A stretch of DNA of 64,000 nucleotides from Pelagibius sp050043265 (GCA_050043265.1 JBHJIR010000041.1:1-64000); one strand, 5' to 3'. Counted from the stretch's first letter, positions 1 to 8,621 are shown. Numbers and translations are program-made. Notes: a model not told the origin generated them from the letters alone.

Positions 1-347
1 CGCAGCAGCGCCTTCGACAGGCCTTCGAGCACCACTTCCCGGCCTGGCGCCATGTCGAGACCGAGTTCTTCTGGCGCGGCCTCGTCTGCCTCACCAAGCC
101 GCTGGTGCCCTTCGTCGGCCGGCTGGCGGACGAAGGGCTCTACGCGGCGCTGGCTTACCACGGCAACGGAGTAGCCTTATACGCCTGGGCCGGGCGTGCT
201 GTCGCCGCGCAGGTTGCTGGGGTGCAGGGCGCCGAGGCCCTGCCGGCGGTGGTGCGCTCCGCCCTGCCACGGTTCCCGCTGCCGTTCCTGCGCAAGGTCT
301 ATCTGGCCGGCGCCTACGCCTACTACGGCCTGCAGGACGCGCGGTGA
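1..347 (+). CDS. FAD-dependent amine/amino-acid oxidoreductase, C-terminal part (DAO family, PuuB/OrdL-like)
   Basis: Only the last ~115 residues are present; the gene enters from the left edge in the frame beginning at base 3. The visible part carries the C-terminal DAO-family pattern: WRGLVCLTKPLVPFVGRL, then ALAYHGNGVALYAWAGRA, where the glycine-rich loop closes over the FAD, and a basic aromatic tail (RKVYLAGAYAYYGL). Family members such as gamma-glutamylputrescine oxidase oxidise amines or N-methyl amino acids using FAD; the substrate cannot be read from this fragment. The stop codon overlaps the start of the next gene (ATGA), so the two are probably cotranscribed. Confidence 0.8.
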   Translation, partial: QQRLRQAFEHHFPAWRHVETEFFWRGLVCLTKPLVPFVGRLADEGLYAALAYHGNGVALYAWAGRAVAAQVAGVQGAEALPAVVRSALPRFPLPFLRKVYLAGAYAYYGLQDAR

Positions 348-982
348 TGAGGCCACTCGCCCCTCTGCTCCTGGGCTGCCTGGTGCTGTGGAGTGGCACG
401 GCGGCCGCCCTGGTTGAAGGGGCGGGGAACGATGTGGCGGGCTGGGAGGCGACGCGCTGGGGCATGACCGAGAGCGAAGTCGAACAGGCCTTGGGTGACC
501 GGGTCACGCGGCTGCCCGGGCGCTGGCTCTACGGCGGCGCCTACGCCGACCTGGCGGTAGAAGACGTCGAGATCGGCGACCTCGCGTTCACCGCCTACTT
601 ACAGATGAATGCGCAGACTCACCGCCTGCAGCAGGTGCTGCTGGAACGCCGCCGCCGCGGCGCGCTGCCCAGCGCCTTCGAGACCCTGATCGACACCCTG
701 CAGAAAATCTACGGCCCGCCGGGCGAAGACTGCGCCCAGGCCAAGAGTGGCGGGCAGCCGCTCGACTACCAGCTCACCTGGCGTTTCTCGACGACGACGA
801 TCCACGCCAAGTTCCTCGACTTCTCGACCACGGCAGTGTTCTCGCGCGACCCGGAGGCCGAGATCGACCCGCTGGTCATCGAGCGCAAGGTGCGCCGCAA
901 TCTCCGCCGCTTCCTGCCGCGCCGCATCCTGCTGCGCTTTCATGACGCGCGTGTGAAAAGCCTCGATCCCGGCTGTCCCTAG
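347..982 (+). CDS. Secreted hypothetical protein
   Basis: A ~211-residue protein that I do not recognise by family. The N-terminus (MRPLAPLLLGCLVLWSGTAAA) is a clear Sec signal peptide with an AxA-type cleavage site, so the product is probably periplasmic. The mature part opens with WEATRWGMTESEVEQALG, a pattern typical of small periplasmic proteins with a short helix-turn motif, and ends in a strongly basic region (ERKVRRNLRRFLPRR). The ATG at 347 overlaps the upstream oxidoreductase stop and has AGGA nine bases upstream; a GTG at 344 is an alternative. Coupling to the oxidoreductase suggests a shared operon but not a function. Confidence 0.7.
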   Translation: MRPLAPLLLGCLVLWSGTAAALVEGAGNDVAGWEATRWGMTESEVEQALGDRVTRLPGRWLYGGAYADLAVEDVEIGDLAFTAYLQMNAQTHRLQQVLLERRRRGALPSAFETLIDTLQKIYGPPGEDCAQAKSGGQPLDYQLTWRFSTTTIHAKFLDFSTTAVFSRDPEAEIDPLVIERKVRRNLRRFLPRRILLRFHDARVKSLDPGCP

Positions 983-1118
983 ATCAGATCACGGTTGGAT
1001 GGAATCGCCTGTGGCGATCCATCAACCGTGTGAATCTGATCTATCTCTTTGAGGTAGAGCGGATTCACGCGATCGGACGAAACCGCAAAGCGGTTCCGTC
1101 TGATCACGATCCGCTCTA
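981..1118. repeat. Pair of imperfect palindromes (putative dispersed extragenic element)
   Basis: Two adjacent imperfect inverted repeats. The first (981-1042) has arms starting AGATCAGAT and ending ATCTGATCT around a GGATGG...CCATC stem. The second (1055-1118) begins TAGAGCGGAT and ends ATCCGCTCTA around an AACCGC/GCGGTT stem. The right end supplies the stop codon of the leftward FemAB-like gene, and the left end touches the stop of the rightward gene. It lies between convergent genes, so it could serve as a bidirectional terminator or be a miniature repeat. Confidence 0.6.
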
Positions 1119-2072
1119 GAAATAGCTGCCCGTCAGGGTGAAGACCGCGCCGCCCAGGCCCAGCTTGAAACGGGCGAGGCCCTGCTGGCTTTCGGTGTTG
1201 AGACCGCCGAGGTCGAGCCATTCGATGCCCTCATCCCGCAGTGTCTCGATGCCGCGCCACAGCAGCATGTTGTGAGCCTGGGCGGTGTGGCCACCCGGGC
1301 TGCTCCAGGACGCGAGGTAGGTGGCGCTGAGCCCGTGGCGCACCAGGATCACCCCGGCGGCGAGTTGGCCGTCGTGGCGTGCGGTCAGCGACAGCACGGC
1401 CTGGGGATCGGCGGCGGCGATGGCGGCGATGAAGTCGCCGGGCGTGCCGACGAAGCGGCGCTTGCGGCGGAAGGTCTCGTAGAGGGCCAGGGCAGCCTGG
1501 CGCTGGCGGTCCTTGCGGTCGACCGCGGCCTCCATGCCCTTGCGTTGCGCCCGGCGCACGGCGTTGCGCCATTTGGCGTTCATGCCGGCCATCAGCGCCT
1601 CGGGGCTCTGCCGCAGGTCGAGCCAGATCGAGGAATAGCCGGTGACCACGCGGCGCAGGCCCTGGGCTTCGACCAGGGCGGCGCTCAGCGGATCGTCGGG
1701 CAGTTCCGGCAGCCACAGGAGAAAGTCGAGGCGGCGGCTGCGGTAGTGCGCGACGATGCTGCGGCAGAGGTCGGGCGTATGCGGGTCCTGCAGCGGATCG
1801 GTCAGCCACACCGGGCCGCGCACGATGCGCGTCACGCCAACGGCCCAGTAGCTTTTGCGGAAGCTCTGCAGCAATGCCAGCGGTCTGCCACCGGCAGACA
1901 GCAGGTGGCGTTCCACGGTCTGGCCGTGCTGGTCGGCCGCGGCCTCGCCGTAGGCCCAGGACTGCTCCAGGCTGGACTTTCCGGCGCCGCGGTACAGCGT
2001 TTCCCAGCGCGCTCTCGCGCAGGAAGACCAGGTGATAGATGTCGCAGAGGCGTCGGGGGATTCGGCCAGCAT
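1116..2072 (-). CDS. GNAT/FemAB-like acyltransferase
   Basis: About 318 residues with the GNAT-fold pattern of the BioF2-like/FemAB group (lipid II interpeptide-bridge enzymes and relatives). There is an N-terminal SSLEQSWAYGEA entry motif, central SIWLDLRQSPEAL and KWRNAVRRAQRKG, and the C-terminal WLDLGGLN...LARFKLGLGG acyl-CoA-site signature. These enzymes move an aminoacyl or acyl group to an amine; the substrate here is unknown. The ATG at 2072 was chosen because it has GGGAAA eight bases upstream. The ATG at 2126 lacks a ribosome site and would overlap the divergent gene start. The stop codon lies inside the palindromic element. Confidence 0.75.
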   Translation of the reverse strand: MLAESPDASATSITWSSCARARWETLYRGAGKSSLEQSWAYGEAAADQHGQTVERHLLSAGGRPLALLQSFRKSYWAVGVTRIVRGPVWLTDPLQDPHTPDLCRSIVAHYRSRRLDFLLWLPELPDDPLSAALVEAQGLRRVVTGYSSIWLDLRQSPEALMAGMNAKWRNAVRRAQRKGMEAAVDRKDRQRQAALALYETFRRKRRFVGTPGDFIAAIAAADPQAVLSLTARHDGQLAAGVILVRHGLSATYLASWSSPGGHTAQAHNMLLWRGIETLRDEGIEWLDLGGLNTESQQGLARFKLGLGGAVFTLTGSYF

Positions 2073-2124
2073 GGCCGCAGTTTCCCGGTTTTGCGCGCCG
2101 GCGGCAACGGCTAGTCTCTGTGCC

Positions 2125-2343
2125 ATGACGCAGCGCGGCAACGACTCCGACGGCGACACCGCCAACACCGTTTTGGGCCATGTGATTCCAAAGCGCCGCT
2201 TCACGCGCTGGGCCGCCTGGTACTTCGTGCTGTATTTCGGCCTGCCGGTGCTGGCGCTGGGCCTGCTGGTCGACCTGCTGCTCTACACCGTCTTCGCCGG
2301 GCTGCTCGGCCGCTGCTACGCGATCTTCTGTCTGTTCACGTAG
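2125..2343 (+). CDS. Small membrane protein, hypothetical
   Basis: A 72-residue protein: a polar N-terminus of ~25 residues, then one long or two closely spaced hydrophobic segments (WYFVLYFGLPVLALGLLVDLLL and a short VFAGLLGRCYAIFCLF). The start ATG at 2125 sits just upstream of the divergent FemAB-like gene. No clear Shine-Dalgarno is visible. An in-frame ATG at 2032 would run far into that gene. Function unknown; probably an inner-membrane protein. Confidence 0.55.
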   Translation: MTQRGNDSDGDTANTVLGHVIPKRRFTRWAAWYFVLYFGLPVLALGLLVDLLLYTVFAGLLGRCYAIFCLFT

Positions 2344-2371
2344 GGGGCCGTTCCCCGGCGTCCGCGGCGAG

Positions 2372-2611
2372 TCAGGCCGCGGCCGCTTGAATGCGGCGCC
2401 GGCCGGACTCTGTCAGGGCGACGGAATAGACTCCCGGACTGACTTCCGTGGTGGTGATCCAGCCCTTGGCGCGGCACTCCCGCAGGGTGCGCCACAGGAT
2501 GGTTTCCCCGGGCTGCCCGGGGGGATGTTCGGGAACGCCGATTTCACCGGACATGCGCAGCAACTCAAGGACCAGTTGCTGCTGGGGGAGGAGAGCGGAG
2601 ACGGGGGCCAA
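2372..2611 (-). CDS. Small winged-helix-like protein, hypothetical
   Basis: A 79-residue protein. The pattern LVLELLRMSGEIG...ETILWRTLRECRAKGWITTTEVSPGVYSVALTESGRR reads as helix-helix-wing with a terminal hydrophobic-polar alternation, as seen in MarR- or PadR-like winged helices where the wing precedes LT..GR. It has no extra domain. It could bind DNA or be a standalone wHTH adaptor. It is transcribed alone and leftward, toward the stop of the small membrane protein. The assignment is by pattern only. Confidence 0.55.
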   Translation of the reverse strand: MAPVSALLPQQQLVLELLRMSGEIGVPEHPPGQPGETILWRTLRECRAKGWITTTEVSPGVYSVALTESGRRRIQAAAA

Positions 2612-2790
2612 AAGAGTTCCTGCTGCGGGTGACGGTGGGAGGGCGCGCCTTAGCCGATGTCGCGCCGGAGTCGGGCCGACAGCTTAGCGCGTTGGCATCC
2701 TGTCGGCGAGGGTGGGGCCGCGGATGGCCGTGAAACCGTCACGGTCCCGTCCTTCCCGCCATCGGCCAGGGCCACCCTCGGCCAGGGCCG

Positions 2791-2832
2791 CCGTCAGTCA
2801 CCACGCCGTCAGTCACCACGCCGTCAGTCACA
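2791..2832. repeat. 15-bp tandem repeat, 2.8 copies
   Basis: The unit CCGTCAGTCACCACG starts at 2791, 2806 and 2821 (the last incomplete). It lies in the noncoding stretch between the winged-helix gene and the stop of the XRE regulator. A second small duplication, GGCCAGGGCC, sits just before it at about 2765-2789. Confidence 0.85.
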
Positions 2833-2864
2833 GCCGCCGGTCGTCAACCGGGGCCGTTGCTGCC

Positions 2865-3236
2865 TCAATGACGAACACCGTCGGCCAGAACCCGGCAGAG
2901 CTGGCTCACCGCTTCCTGGTGCCGGTCGTTGCTGATGCGCGTGAAGTTGCGCGCCAGATCGAGGCACATGCGCTGGCGCTCGTTCAGGCGGCCGTCTTCG
3001 GTGTTCATCCCTTCGTAGAAGAAGCCGATGTCGACGCCGAGGACCTTGGCGATCTCGAACAGCCGGCCCGCCGATACGCGGTTGATGCCGCGCTCGTACT
3101 TATGGGCCTGCTGATAGGTCACCCCGATCATCTCCGCCAGCTGCTGCTGGGTCAGGCCCAGCATGGTGCGCCGCTCGCGGATGCGCTGACCGACATACTT
3201 CTCGATGCTTTGGATGTTTTCAGTCACGGTTTCCAC
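2865..3236 (-). CDS. XRE-family HTH transcriptional regulator
   Basis: 123 residues. The helix-turn-helix spans roughly residues 16-72: GQRIRERRTMLGLTQQQLAEMIGV is the first two helices, followed by TYQQAHKYERGINRVSAGRLFEIAKVLGV, which is the canonical Cro/CI recognition region. A ~45-residue C-terminal arm (GFFYEG onward) carries a conserved-looking helix rich in Arg and Leu. Single-domain XRE proteins of this size are common in alphaproteobacteria and are usually DNA-binding dimers. The target is unknown. The AT-rich stretch upstream (3280-3500) is the likely promoter and possible operator. Confidence 0.85.
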   Translation of the reverse strand: METVTENIQSIEKYVGQRIRERRTMLGLTQQQLAEMIGVTYQQAHKYERGINRVSAGRLFEIAKVLGVDIGFFYEGMNTEDGRLNERQRMCLDLARNFTRISNDRHQEAVSQLCRVLADGVRH

Positions 3237-3745
3237 TCGATCTCACCATTCAAGTTGGAGGTTTACCCACAGAGGAGCAGGGAAATCTAAACAAAATGAT
3301 CGAATCAATAATCACTTCATCGAGTAAATAAGACAAGAGGTTTTTCGCCAACGCCCCTGATCGCTTTGCTGGGGCTGCGGCCCGAGGTTGCACCCGGACG
3401 CTGCGGCCGGCCCGGAAAGATTCTAAATAATAAAGCAAATTCAATAACATGATCGAGATTCGCGGCGGCGGCAGCCCACGCCAAAAAGCAGGGGTTTGGT
3501 TAATTTTCAATCGGGAGGCTTGCACGCCGCGCTGGCGGTGGTGCCGCAACTCGCGAGCGTCCCGCGCTATCGCGCTACAGGTGAATTGCATCCCTTCAAT
3601 TACATGGTCTGCGGTCTCCCCACATCCAGGGGCAAATAAGGGGCGCGCGACCGCTGGCCGCCTCGAAAGTTGATCCGGTGCGACAGGGAAGGTCGCCTGG
3701 ACGCGGGACAGGCGCGGGGCGGCCCGGCTGACTGGCCCGGTCGAA
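3237..3745. other. Intergenic region, 509 bp, AT-rich core
   Basis: No convincing gene. Bases about 3280-3500 are markedly AT-rich against the surrounding coding DNA (runs such as TCTAAATAATAAAGC near 3421). This fits promoters for the leftward XRE gene and perhaps the rightward amidase. A 192-residue leftward reading frame crosses the region but has shadow-like composition and overlaps the amidase start. Confidence 0.5.
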
Positions 3746-4690
3746 ATGGCGCGCAGCGGGAGATCCGAATTGCCAGCATCCCCAATTTCCCCAGGGGCCA
3801 ATCCACAGGCCAACGCGGCGGGTCGCACGCTGAAGGTCGCGATCGCCCAGATCGCTGCGCGCTATGGCGACGTGGCGGCGAACCTGCAAAAGCACCTGGA
3901 GATGATCGACGCGGCGCGGGCCGGCGGTGCCGACGTGCTGATCTTTCCGGAACTCTCGCTGACCGGCTATTGCGTCGGCGAGCGCAGCCTGGAACTGGCG
4001 ATCCCGCGAGACCACGAGATTCTGGGGCGGCTTGTGGCGGCCAGCGGCGACCTCTGGACCGTCGTCGGGTTCATCGAGGAAGGCGTCGCGGCACAGATCC
4101 ACAACTCTCTGGCCGTGCTGCACGGCGGCGGCATCGCCTTCCTGCACCGCAAGCTGAACCTGGCCACCTTCGGCAAACTGGAGGAGGGCAAGCACTTCGC
4201 CGGCGGGCGTTACCTGGAAACCTTCGACCTGGGCCCGCGCTGGCGGGCTTCCACGCTGATCTGCGCTGATAGCTGGAACCCGGCGCTGGTGCATCTGGCG
4301 GCGGTGCAGGGAGCGACCCTGCTGCTGCTGCCGGTCGCCTCGGCGCTTGGCGTGGTCGGCGGCGAATTCTCGAACCCGATCGGCTGGCAGCGCGCGCTCG
4401 ACTTCTATGCCATGGTCTATGGTATGCCGCTGGCGATGGCCAATTTTGCCGGTGATCAGGACGGCGCGCTGTTTTGTGGCGGCAGCCGCGTGCTGGACCC
4501 CTACGGCAACACGCTGGCCCAGGCCGGCGAGGGTGAGGAACTCATCTTCGCGGACCTCGATTTCCAGGCTGTTCTGACAGCGCGCTATCACCTGCCGACC
4601 CTGCGCGATTCCAACCTCGACCTGATCTATCGCGAACTCGGCCGGCTGACCTGGCAGGTCGGTGTGCCGCCGGAAAGCCGCCGGGTATGA
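3746..4690 (+). CDS. Carbon-nitrogen hydrolase (nitrilase superfamily amidase)
   Basis: 314 residues. The nitrilase catalytic triad is visible: Glu69 in IFPELSLTGY, Lys136 in HRKLNL and Cys173 in LICADSW. The KVAIAQIAARYGD strand and the closing strand LIFADLDF are also typical. The superfamily hydrolyses nitriles or amides, or does glutamine-dependent amide transfer in NAD synthetase; here no synthetase domain is attached, so a free-standing amidase is likely. It precedes a GATase1/AraC regulator on the same strand, which hints at a role in nitrogen compound catabolism. The only Met candidate upstream of the fold is at 3746; the first ~28 residues look like a linker. Confidence 0.85.
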   Translation: MARSGRSELPASPISPGANPQANAAGRTLKVAIAQIAARYGDVAANLQKHLEMIDAARAGGADVLIFPELSLTGYCVGERSLELAIPRDHEILGRLVAASGDLWTVVGFIEEGVAAQIHNSLAVLHGGGIAFLHRKLNLATFGKLEEGKHFAGGRYLETFDLGPRWRASTLICADSWNPALVHLAAVQGATLLLLPVASALGVVGGEFSNPIGWQRALDFYAMVYGMPLAMANFAGDQDGALFCGGSRVLDPYGNTLAQAGEGEELIFADLDFQAVLTARYHLPTLRDSNLDLIYRELGRLTWQVGVPPESRRV

Positions 4691-4967
4691 GGTTCCCGGG
4701 TAGGCGGCCTGGGGATCTAGAGGTGGCCGCGGCCAGACGTTAGACTGCGTCCATGCTGCTGCATCCTTGTATCCAGGTGACGGCCATTACCGAACAAGCG
4801 CTGCCCGCCGCGGCGGTCCTGCGTACGGCGGCTTTGATGGGTCCGGGGGGCGTGGTTTTCGCAAAGGGTCGGTGCGGCGCCATTGTCCTGGGGCGACTTC
4901 CGGCTATGCTGATACCGGCAGAGGACGCCGAAGGGAAGGGATCAGTGGGTAGTGTAGAGGGCCGGTT

Positions 4968-6026
4968 GTGACCGGTGCGGGCGGTCGCGAGGCGCGGCAG
5001 ACCTTCGGGTTTTTGCTGCTGCCGCAGTTTTCCATGCTGGCGTTCAGCTCGGCGGTCGAGCCGCTGCGCGCGGCCAACCGACGGTGGGGCGGGGCGCTCT
5101 ACGACTGGCGTATCCTGACCACGGACGGACGCCCGATCCATTCCTCCAGCCGCATGCACCTGCTGCCGGATGGCGGGCTGGAGGATTGCGGGCGGCTCGA
5201 TTACCTGTTCGTCGTCGCCGGCCTGGCGGTGCAGCGCCTGCGCGAGCCGACGGTGATTGCCGCGCTGCGGCGCCTGGGGCGCAGCGGCTGCCGCCTCGGT
5301 GCGCTGTCGACCGGCAGCTACCTCCTGGCCTGGGCCGGGTTGCTCGACGGCTTCCGCTGCACCGTGCATTGGGAAAACCTCGATGCCTTCCGCGAGGACT
5401 TTCCCGACCTCGACGTGACCGGCGAACTGTTCGAGATCGACGGCCCGCGGCTGACCTGTTCCGGCGGCACGGCTTCGCTCGACATGATGCTGAGCCTGAT
5501 CGCCACCTCGCATGGCCGCGACCTGGCCGCCCGGGTGGCCGAGCAGTTCATCCACGAACGCATTCGCGACACCCACGATCACCAGCGTATGAGTCTGCAG
5601 GGACGCCTCGGCATCAGCCATCCCAAGCTGCTTCAGGTAGTCACCATGATGGAGGCCCACCTGGAGGAGCCGCTGGCCCGGGCCGAACTGGCGCGCCGCG
5701 CCGGCCTGTCGACCCGCCAGTTGGAGCGGCTGTTCCGCCGTTACCTTGGGCGCACGCCGACGCGCTATTATCTGGAACTGCGCCTGCACCGGGCGCGCGC
5801 GCTCCTGACCCAGACGGCGATGTCGATCCTCAACGTGGCGCTGGCCTGCGGCTTCGTTTCCGCCTCTCACTTTTCCAAGTGCTACCGCGAGTTCTTCCAC
5901 AAGATGCCGCGCGAGGAACGCCAGGAGGCCGGACGCAATCCCGCCCTGCCGGCGGCTGATCCTGGGCCGGCCGATCCCGAGCGGGCCCCGGCGGCCGCGC
6001 CGCAAGGCATCGGCAAAGCCGGTTAG
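4968..6026 (+). CDS. GATase1-like AraC-family transcriptional regulator (GlxA/GbdR type)
   Basis: 352 residues. The N-terminal half is a DJ-1/GATase1-like sensor (FGFLLLPQFSMLAFSSAVEPLRAANR, LFVVAGLAV, LSTGSYLLAWAGLLDG). The C-terminal half is an AraC DNA-binding domain with two HTHs (LARRAGLSTRQLERLFRRYLGRTP and ILNVALACGFVSASHFSKCYREFF). This architecture is typical of regulators of glycine betaine, carnitine or arginine catabolism (GbdR, CdhR, ArgR). The catalytic Cys of true GATases is absent, as is usual. The start is GTG at 4968. The C-terminal 40 residues are a Pro/Ala-rich tail. Confidence 0.88.
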   Translation: MTGAGGREARQTFGFLLLPQFSMLAFSSAVEPLRAANRRWGGALYDWRILTTDGRPIHSSSRMHLLPDGGLEDCGRLDYLFVVAGLAVQRLREPTVIAALRRLGRSGCRLGALSTGSYLLAWAGLLDGFRCTVHWENLDAFREDFPDLDVTGELFEIDGPRLTCSGGTASLDMMLSLIATSHGRDLAARVAEQFIHERIRDTHDHQRMSLQGRLGISHPKLLQVVTMMEAHLEEPLARAELARRAGLSTRQLERLFRRYLGRTPTRYYLELRLHRARALLTQTAMSILNVALACGFVSASHFSKCYREFFHKMPREERQEAGRNPALPAADPGPADPERAPAAAPQGIGKAG

Positions 6027-6049
6027 GGGATTTCCGAGGAGGACAGGAC

Positions 6050-6577
6050 CTAGACGGCGAGGCGGACGAAGGTCGCCGAGTCCGGCAGGAACTCGGGCTC
6101 GCCGCCGGCCCGGCGGTAGGAGTCGCTGCCCAGCAGCGCGGCGTCGCGGTGACCGCTCAGGCTGGTCTGCGGTGTTTCCGCCTGGACCCGGCTGCCGGCG
6201 GCCTGCTGGCCCAGCACCTGGACCATGAAGGGCAGCGACGACAGGCGGGAGAAATTGATCAGCTTGCCGCTGGCCGCGTCGCCGCTGCCTCGTTCGGCGC
6301 GCCGGGCCGCCTGACCCTGGCGGCTGCCCTCACCGACGGCAGTGCCGCCAAACGGCTCTGCACCGTGCTCCGGCCGGCGCCGCGCGTCGGCGGTTCCGTC
6401 CTGACGCTGCTGGTGACGCTGAGCCGCGGTGACCGGGGCCACAGCCTTTACCCGCGGGCCGCCTGTCTGGTCCGATGTGGCAACAGCCAGGGCCCCCGCC
6501 GAAGCGGCGGGTACCGGAAGATGCTGCAGCCTTGGAACACCGGTCATGCCAGGGAACCCACGGAATTCTAATTGCAC
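6050..6577 (-). CDS. Hypothetical protein with conserved-looking C-terminal helix
   Basis: About 175 residues. The middle is low-complexity (Ala, Arg, Gln, Gly). The C-terminus carries SSLPFMVQVLGQQ, followed by a GSDSYRRAG segment and a short beta-like end; small alphaproteobacterial proteins with a similar F..Q.L.Q...Y pattern occur, so I keep it as a gene. The start is uncertain: GTG at 6577 has a GGGAG that is too close, and an ATG at 6547 is an alternative. An AT-rich promoter-like region lies directly upstream (6578-6720). Confidence 0.5.
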   Translation of the reverse strand: MQLEFRGFPGMTGVPRLQHLPVPAASAGALAVATSDQTGGPRVKAVAPVTAAQRHQQRQDGTADARRRPEHGAEPFGGTAVGEGSRQGQAARRAERGSGDAASGKLINFSRLSSLPFMVQVLGQQAAGSRVQAETPQTSLSGHRDAALLGSDSYRRAGGEPEFLPDSATFVRLAV

Positions 6578-6887
6578 TCCCTATAATAGATGCATCTTGT
6601 GAAAAATTTATCAAGCATTGAATCTATTACGGTTTAGATATTAACCATAGAAATTAAGCATAGTTTTCCGATTTTGAGATTATCGCGTGATTAACTAAAG
6701 ACAAACCATAGATATTATTCACGCCTCAAGCTTCATCCTGCAGTATTTCACCGTTCATTAAGGGCCGGCTGCCACATTCGATTCCCACGTTCGATTCTTG
6801 TGGTGTTTCCAGTCGGGGCGGAAAGTATCGCCCCCGGTCGGCCGGAGCCCTCGCAGAGGGCTCGACTTCAGGTAGGAGAGCAGAGCC
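6578..6887. other. Intergenic region, 310 bp, divergent promoter area
   Basis: No gene seen. Bases about 6580-6730 are strongly AT-rich (for example GTGAAAAATTTATCAAG and TTACGGTTTAGATATTAACC) and separate a leftward from a rightward gene, so promoters for both probably lie here. The rightward gene has AGGAG at 6874-6878, nine bases before its GTG. Confidence 0.5.
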
Positions 6888-8621
6888 GTGTTCAAAGCCA
6901 CCGCTGCCATGGCAAAGGAAGACTGCCTGCAGGCGCTGTCGCGCCTGGAGACCGCTCTTCGTGCGTCTGGCGATGTGGTTTACGAGTGGGACCTGGCGAC
7001 CGACCAGATCGTGCTGACCGGCGATATCACCACCTTGTTCAATGCCGGCGACGCCGATCTGCCGCGGACCGGCGAGCAGCTTCAGGCGCGCATCAATCCG
7101 GAAGATGTGCCGCGCCGCCGCCGGGCGCTGTCCGACCACTTCGCCGGCACCTCCGCCTACGACTGCGAGTTCCGCCTGCGCACCAAGCAGGGTGAGTTTC
7201 AGTGGCTGCACGACCGCGGTGCCGTCGAATTCTCGTCGGCCGGCACGCCGTCGCGGATGTCCGGCGTCATCCGTCTGGTCACGCTGCGGAAGCAGCAGGA
7301 AGAGCGCCTCGAATACCTCGCCAACTTCGACGACCTGACCGGCCATTTCAACAAGGTGCGTCTGCGCGAAGCGCTGGAGCATGCTCTGGCGCAGGCGCAG
7401 CGCTTCGGCCAGAACGGCGTCTACATGGTGGTCGGTGTCGACCATCTGGACCGCATCAACACGGGCTACGGCTACGAGACCGGCAACGCGGTTCTGGTCG
7501 AACTCGGCCGGCGCCTGGATAACTACCTGCGCGCCGCCGATGTCATCGGGCGGCCGGGCGGCGACTTCTTCGGGGCGCTCCTCAGCGCCTGCAGCCACGC
7601 GGCCGCGCAGACCGCCGCCGAGCGCGTTCTGCAGTCGATGCGCGACAATCCGATCACCGTCGGCGCCGACAAGGTGCATGTCACGGTTTCCATCGGCGCC
7701 ATCGCTTTCCCGGCCCAGAGCAAGACCGCGGTCGATGCCATGACCAAGGCCGAGAGCGCTATGCAGCAGGCCAAGACCGCCGGGCGCGACTGCCTGCGCT
7801 TCTTCGCGCTGTCCGAAGAACAGCGCCAGGGCTATCGCGCCAGCATGGATATCGGCGAAGAGGTGCAGTTGGCGCTGAAGGAAGACCGCATTGTCCTGGC
7901 CCACCAGCCGGTGGTCGACGCGGTTTCCCATGAGGTGCGCTATTACGAGTGCCTGGTGCGCATGTACGACGGTGACGGCAAGCTGGTATCGGCGGCGCAG
8001 TTCGTCCCGGCGATCGAGCAATTGGGCCTCATGCGGTCAATCGACAACCGCGTGCGCGATCTGGCGATCCGCGAGCTGGAGCAGAATCCCGACGTGTCGC
8101 TGGCGATCAACATCTCCGGCCTGACGGCGACCGAGCGCTCGTGGTTCCGCGGCCTGGTGGCACGCCTGAAGGAGCGCCGCGACATCGCCACCCGCCTGAT
8201 CGTCGAGATCACCGAAACCGCGGCGCTGCAGGATATCGACGAGACCTCGCGGTTCGTCTCGGCGCTACGCGCCCTGGGCTGCAAGGTGGCGCTCGACGAC
8301 TTCGGTTCCGGTTTCACCACCTTCCATCACCTGAAGGCGCTGACCGTCGACGTGGTGAAGATCGACGGCTCCTTCGTGCACAACATCATGACGGATACCG
8401 AAAACCAGATCTTCATCCACAATCTGCTGGCCCTGGCGCGCGCGATGGGCGTGTCGACCGTGGCCGAGTGCGTGGAAACCAGCAGCGAAGCGGAATACCT
8501 CACCGGCATCGGGATCGATCTGCTGCAGGGCTATTACTTCGGCCGCCCCGAAGTCGATGGCCACATCGGCGGTGCCTCAGCCACAGTGCTCGCCCTTCCG
8601 GCCGCCGCCGGCGGCGACTGA
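6888..8621 (+). CDS. PAS-GGDEF-EAL cyclic-di-GMP signalling protein with degenerate GGDEF
   Basis: 577 residues without membrane segments. There is a PAS domain at ~20-135 (VVYEWDLATDQI, WLHDRG), a GGDEF domain at ~140-305 and an EAL domain at ~325-565. The GGDEF active site reads GGDFF (224-228), lacking the catalytic Glu, so cyclase activity is doubtful. The EAL side keeps its key acidic residues: ECL at 354-356, NIS at 408-410, DDFG at 470-473, KIDGSF, and AECVE where AEGVE is usual. It is probably a phosphodiesterase controlled by PAS and perhaps by GTP binding. GTG start with AGGAG nine bases upstream. A terminator follows. Confidence 0.9.
   Translation: MFKATAAMAKEDCLQALSRLETALRASGDVVYEWDLATDQIVLTGDITTLFNAGDADLPRTGEQLQARINPEDVPRRRRALSDHFAGTSAYDCEFRLRTKQGEFQWLHDRGAVEFSSAGTPSRMSGVIRLVTLRKQQEERLEYLANFDDLTGHFNKVRLREALEHALAQAQRFGQNGVYMVVGVDHLDRINTGYGYETGNAVLVELGRRLDNYLRAADVIGRPGGDFFGALLSACSHAAAQTAAERVLQSMRDNPITVGADKVHVTVSIGAIAFPAQSKTAVDAMTKAESAMQQAKTAGRDCLRFFALSEEQRQGYRASMDIGEEVQLALKEDRIVLAHQPVVDAVSHEVRYYECLVRMYDGDGKLVSAAQFVPAIEQLGLMRSIDNRVRDLAIRELEQNPDVSLAINISGLTATERSWFRGLVARLKERRDIATRLIVEITETAALQDIDETSRFVSALRALGCKVALDDFGSGFTTFHHLKALTVDVVKIDGSFVHNIMTDTENQIFIHNLLALARAMGVSTVAECVETSSEAEYLTGIGIDLLQGYYFGRPEVDGHIGGASATVLALPAAAGGD

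Noticed and set aside
3250..3828. 192-residue minus-strand frame in the AT-rich gap
   Set aside because: Crosses noncoding AT-rich DNA and the amidase start; composition changes abruptly at both ends.
4753..4971. 72-residue plus-strand frame just before the AraC gene
   Set aside because: The GTGA overlap is attractive, but the protein has no family resemblance and no ribosome site. Kept only as a note.
4740..6005. 421-residue minus-strand frame opposite the AraC regulator
   Set aside because: Low-complexity antisense frame; the GATase1/AraC gene on the plus strand is certain.
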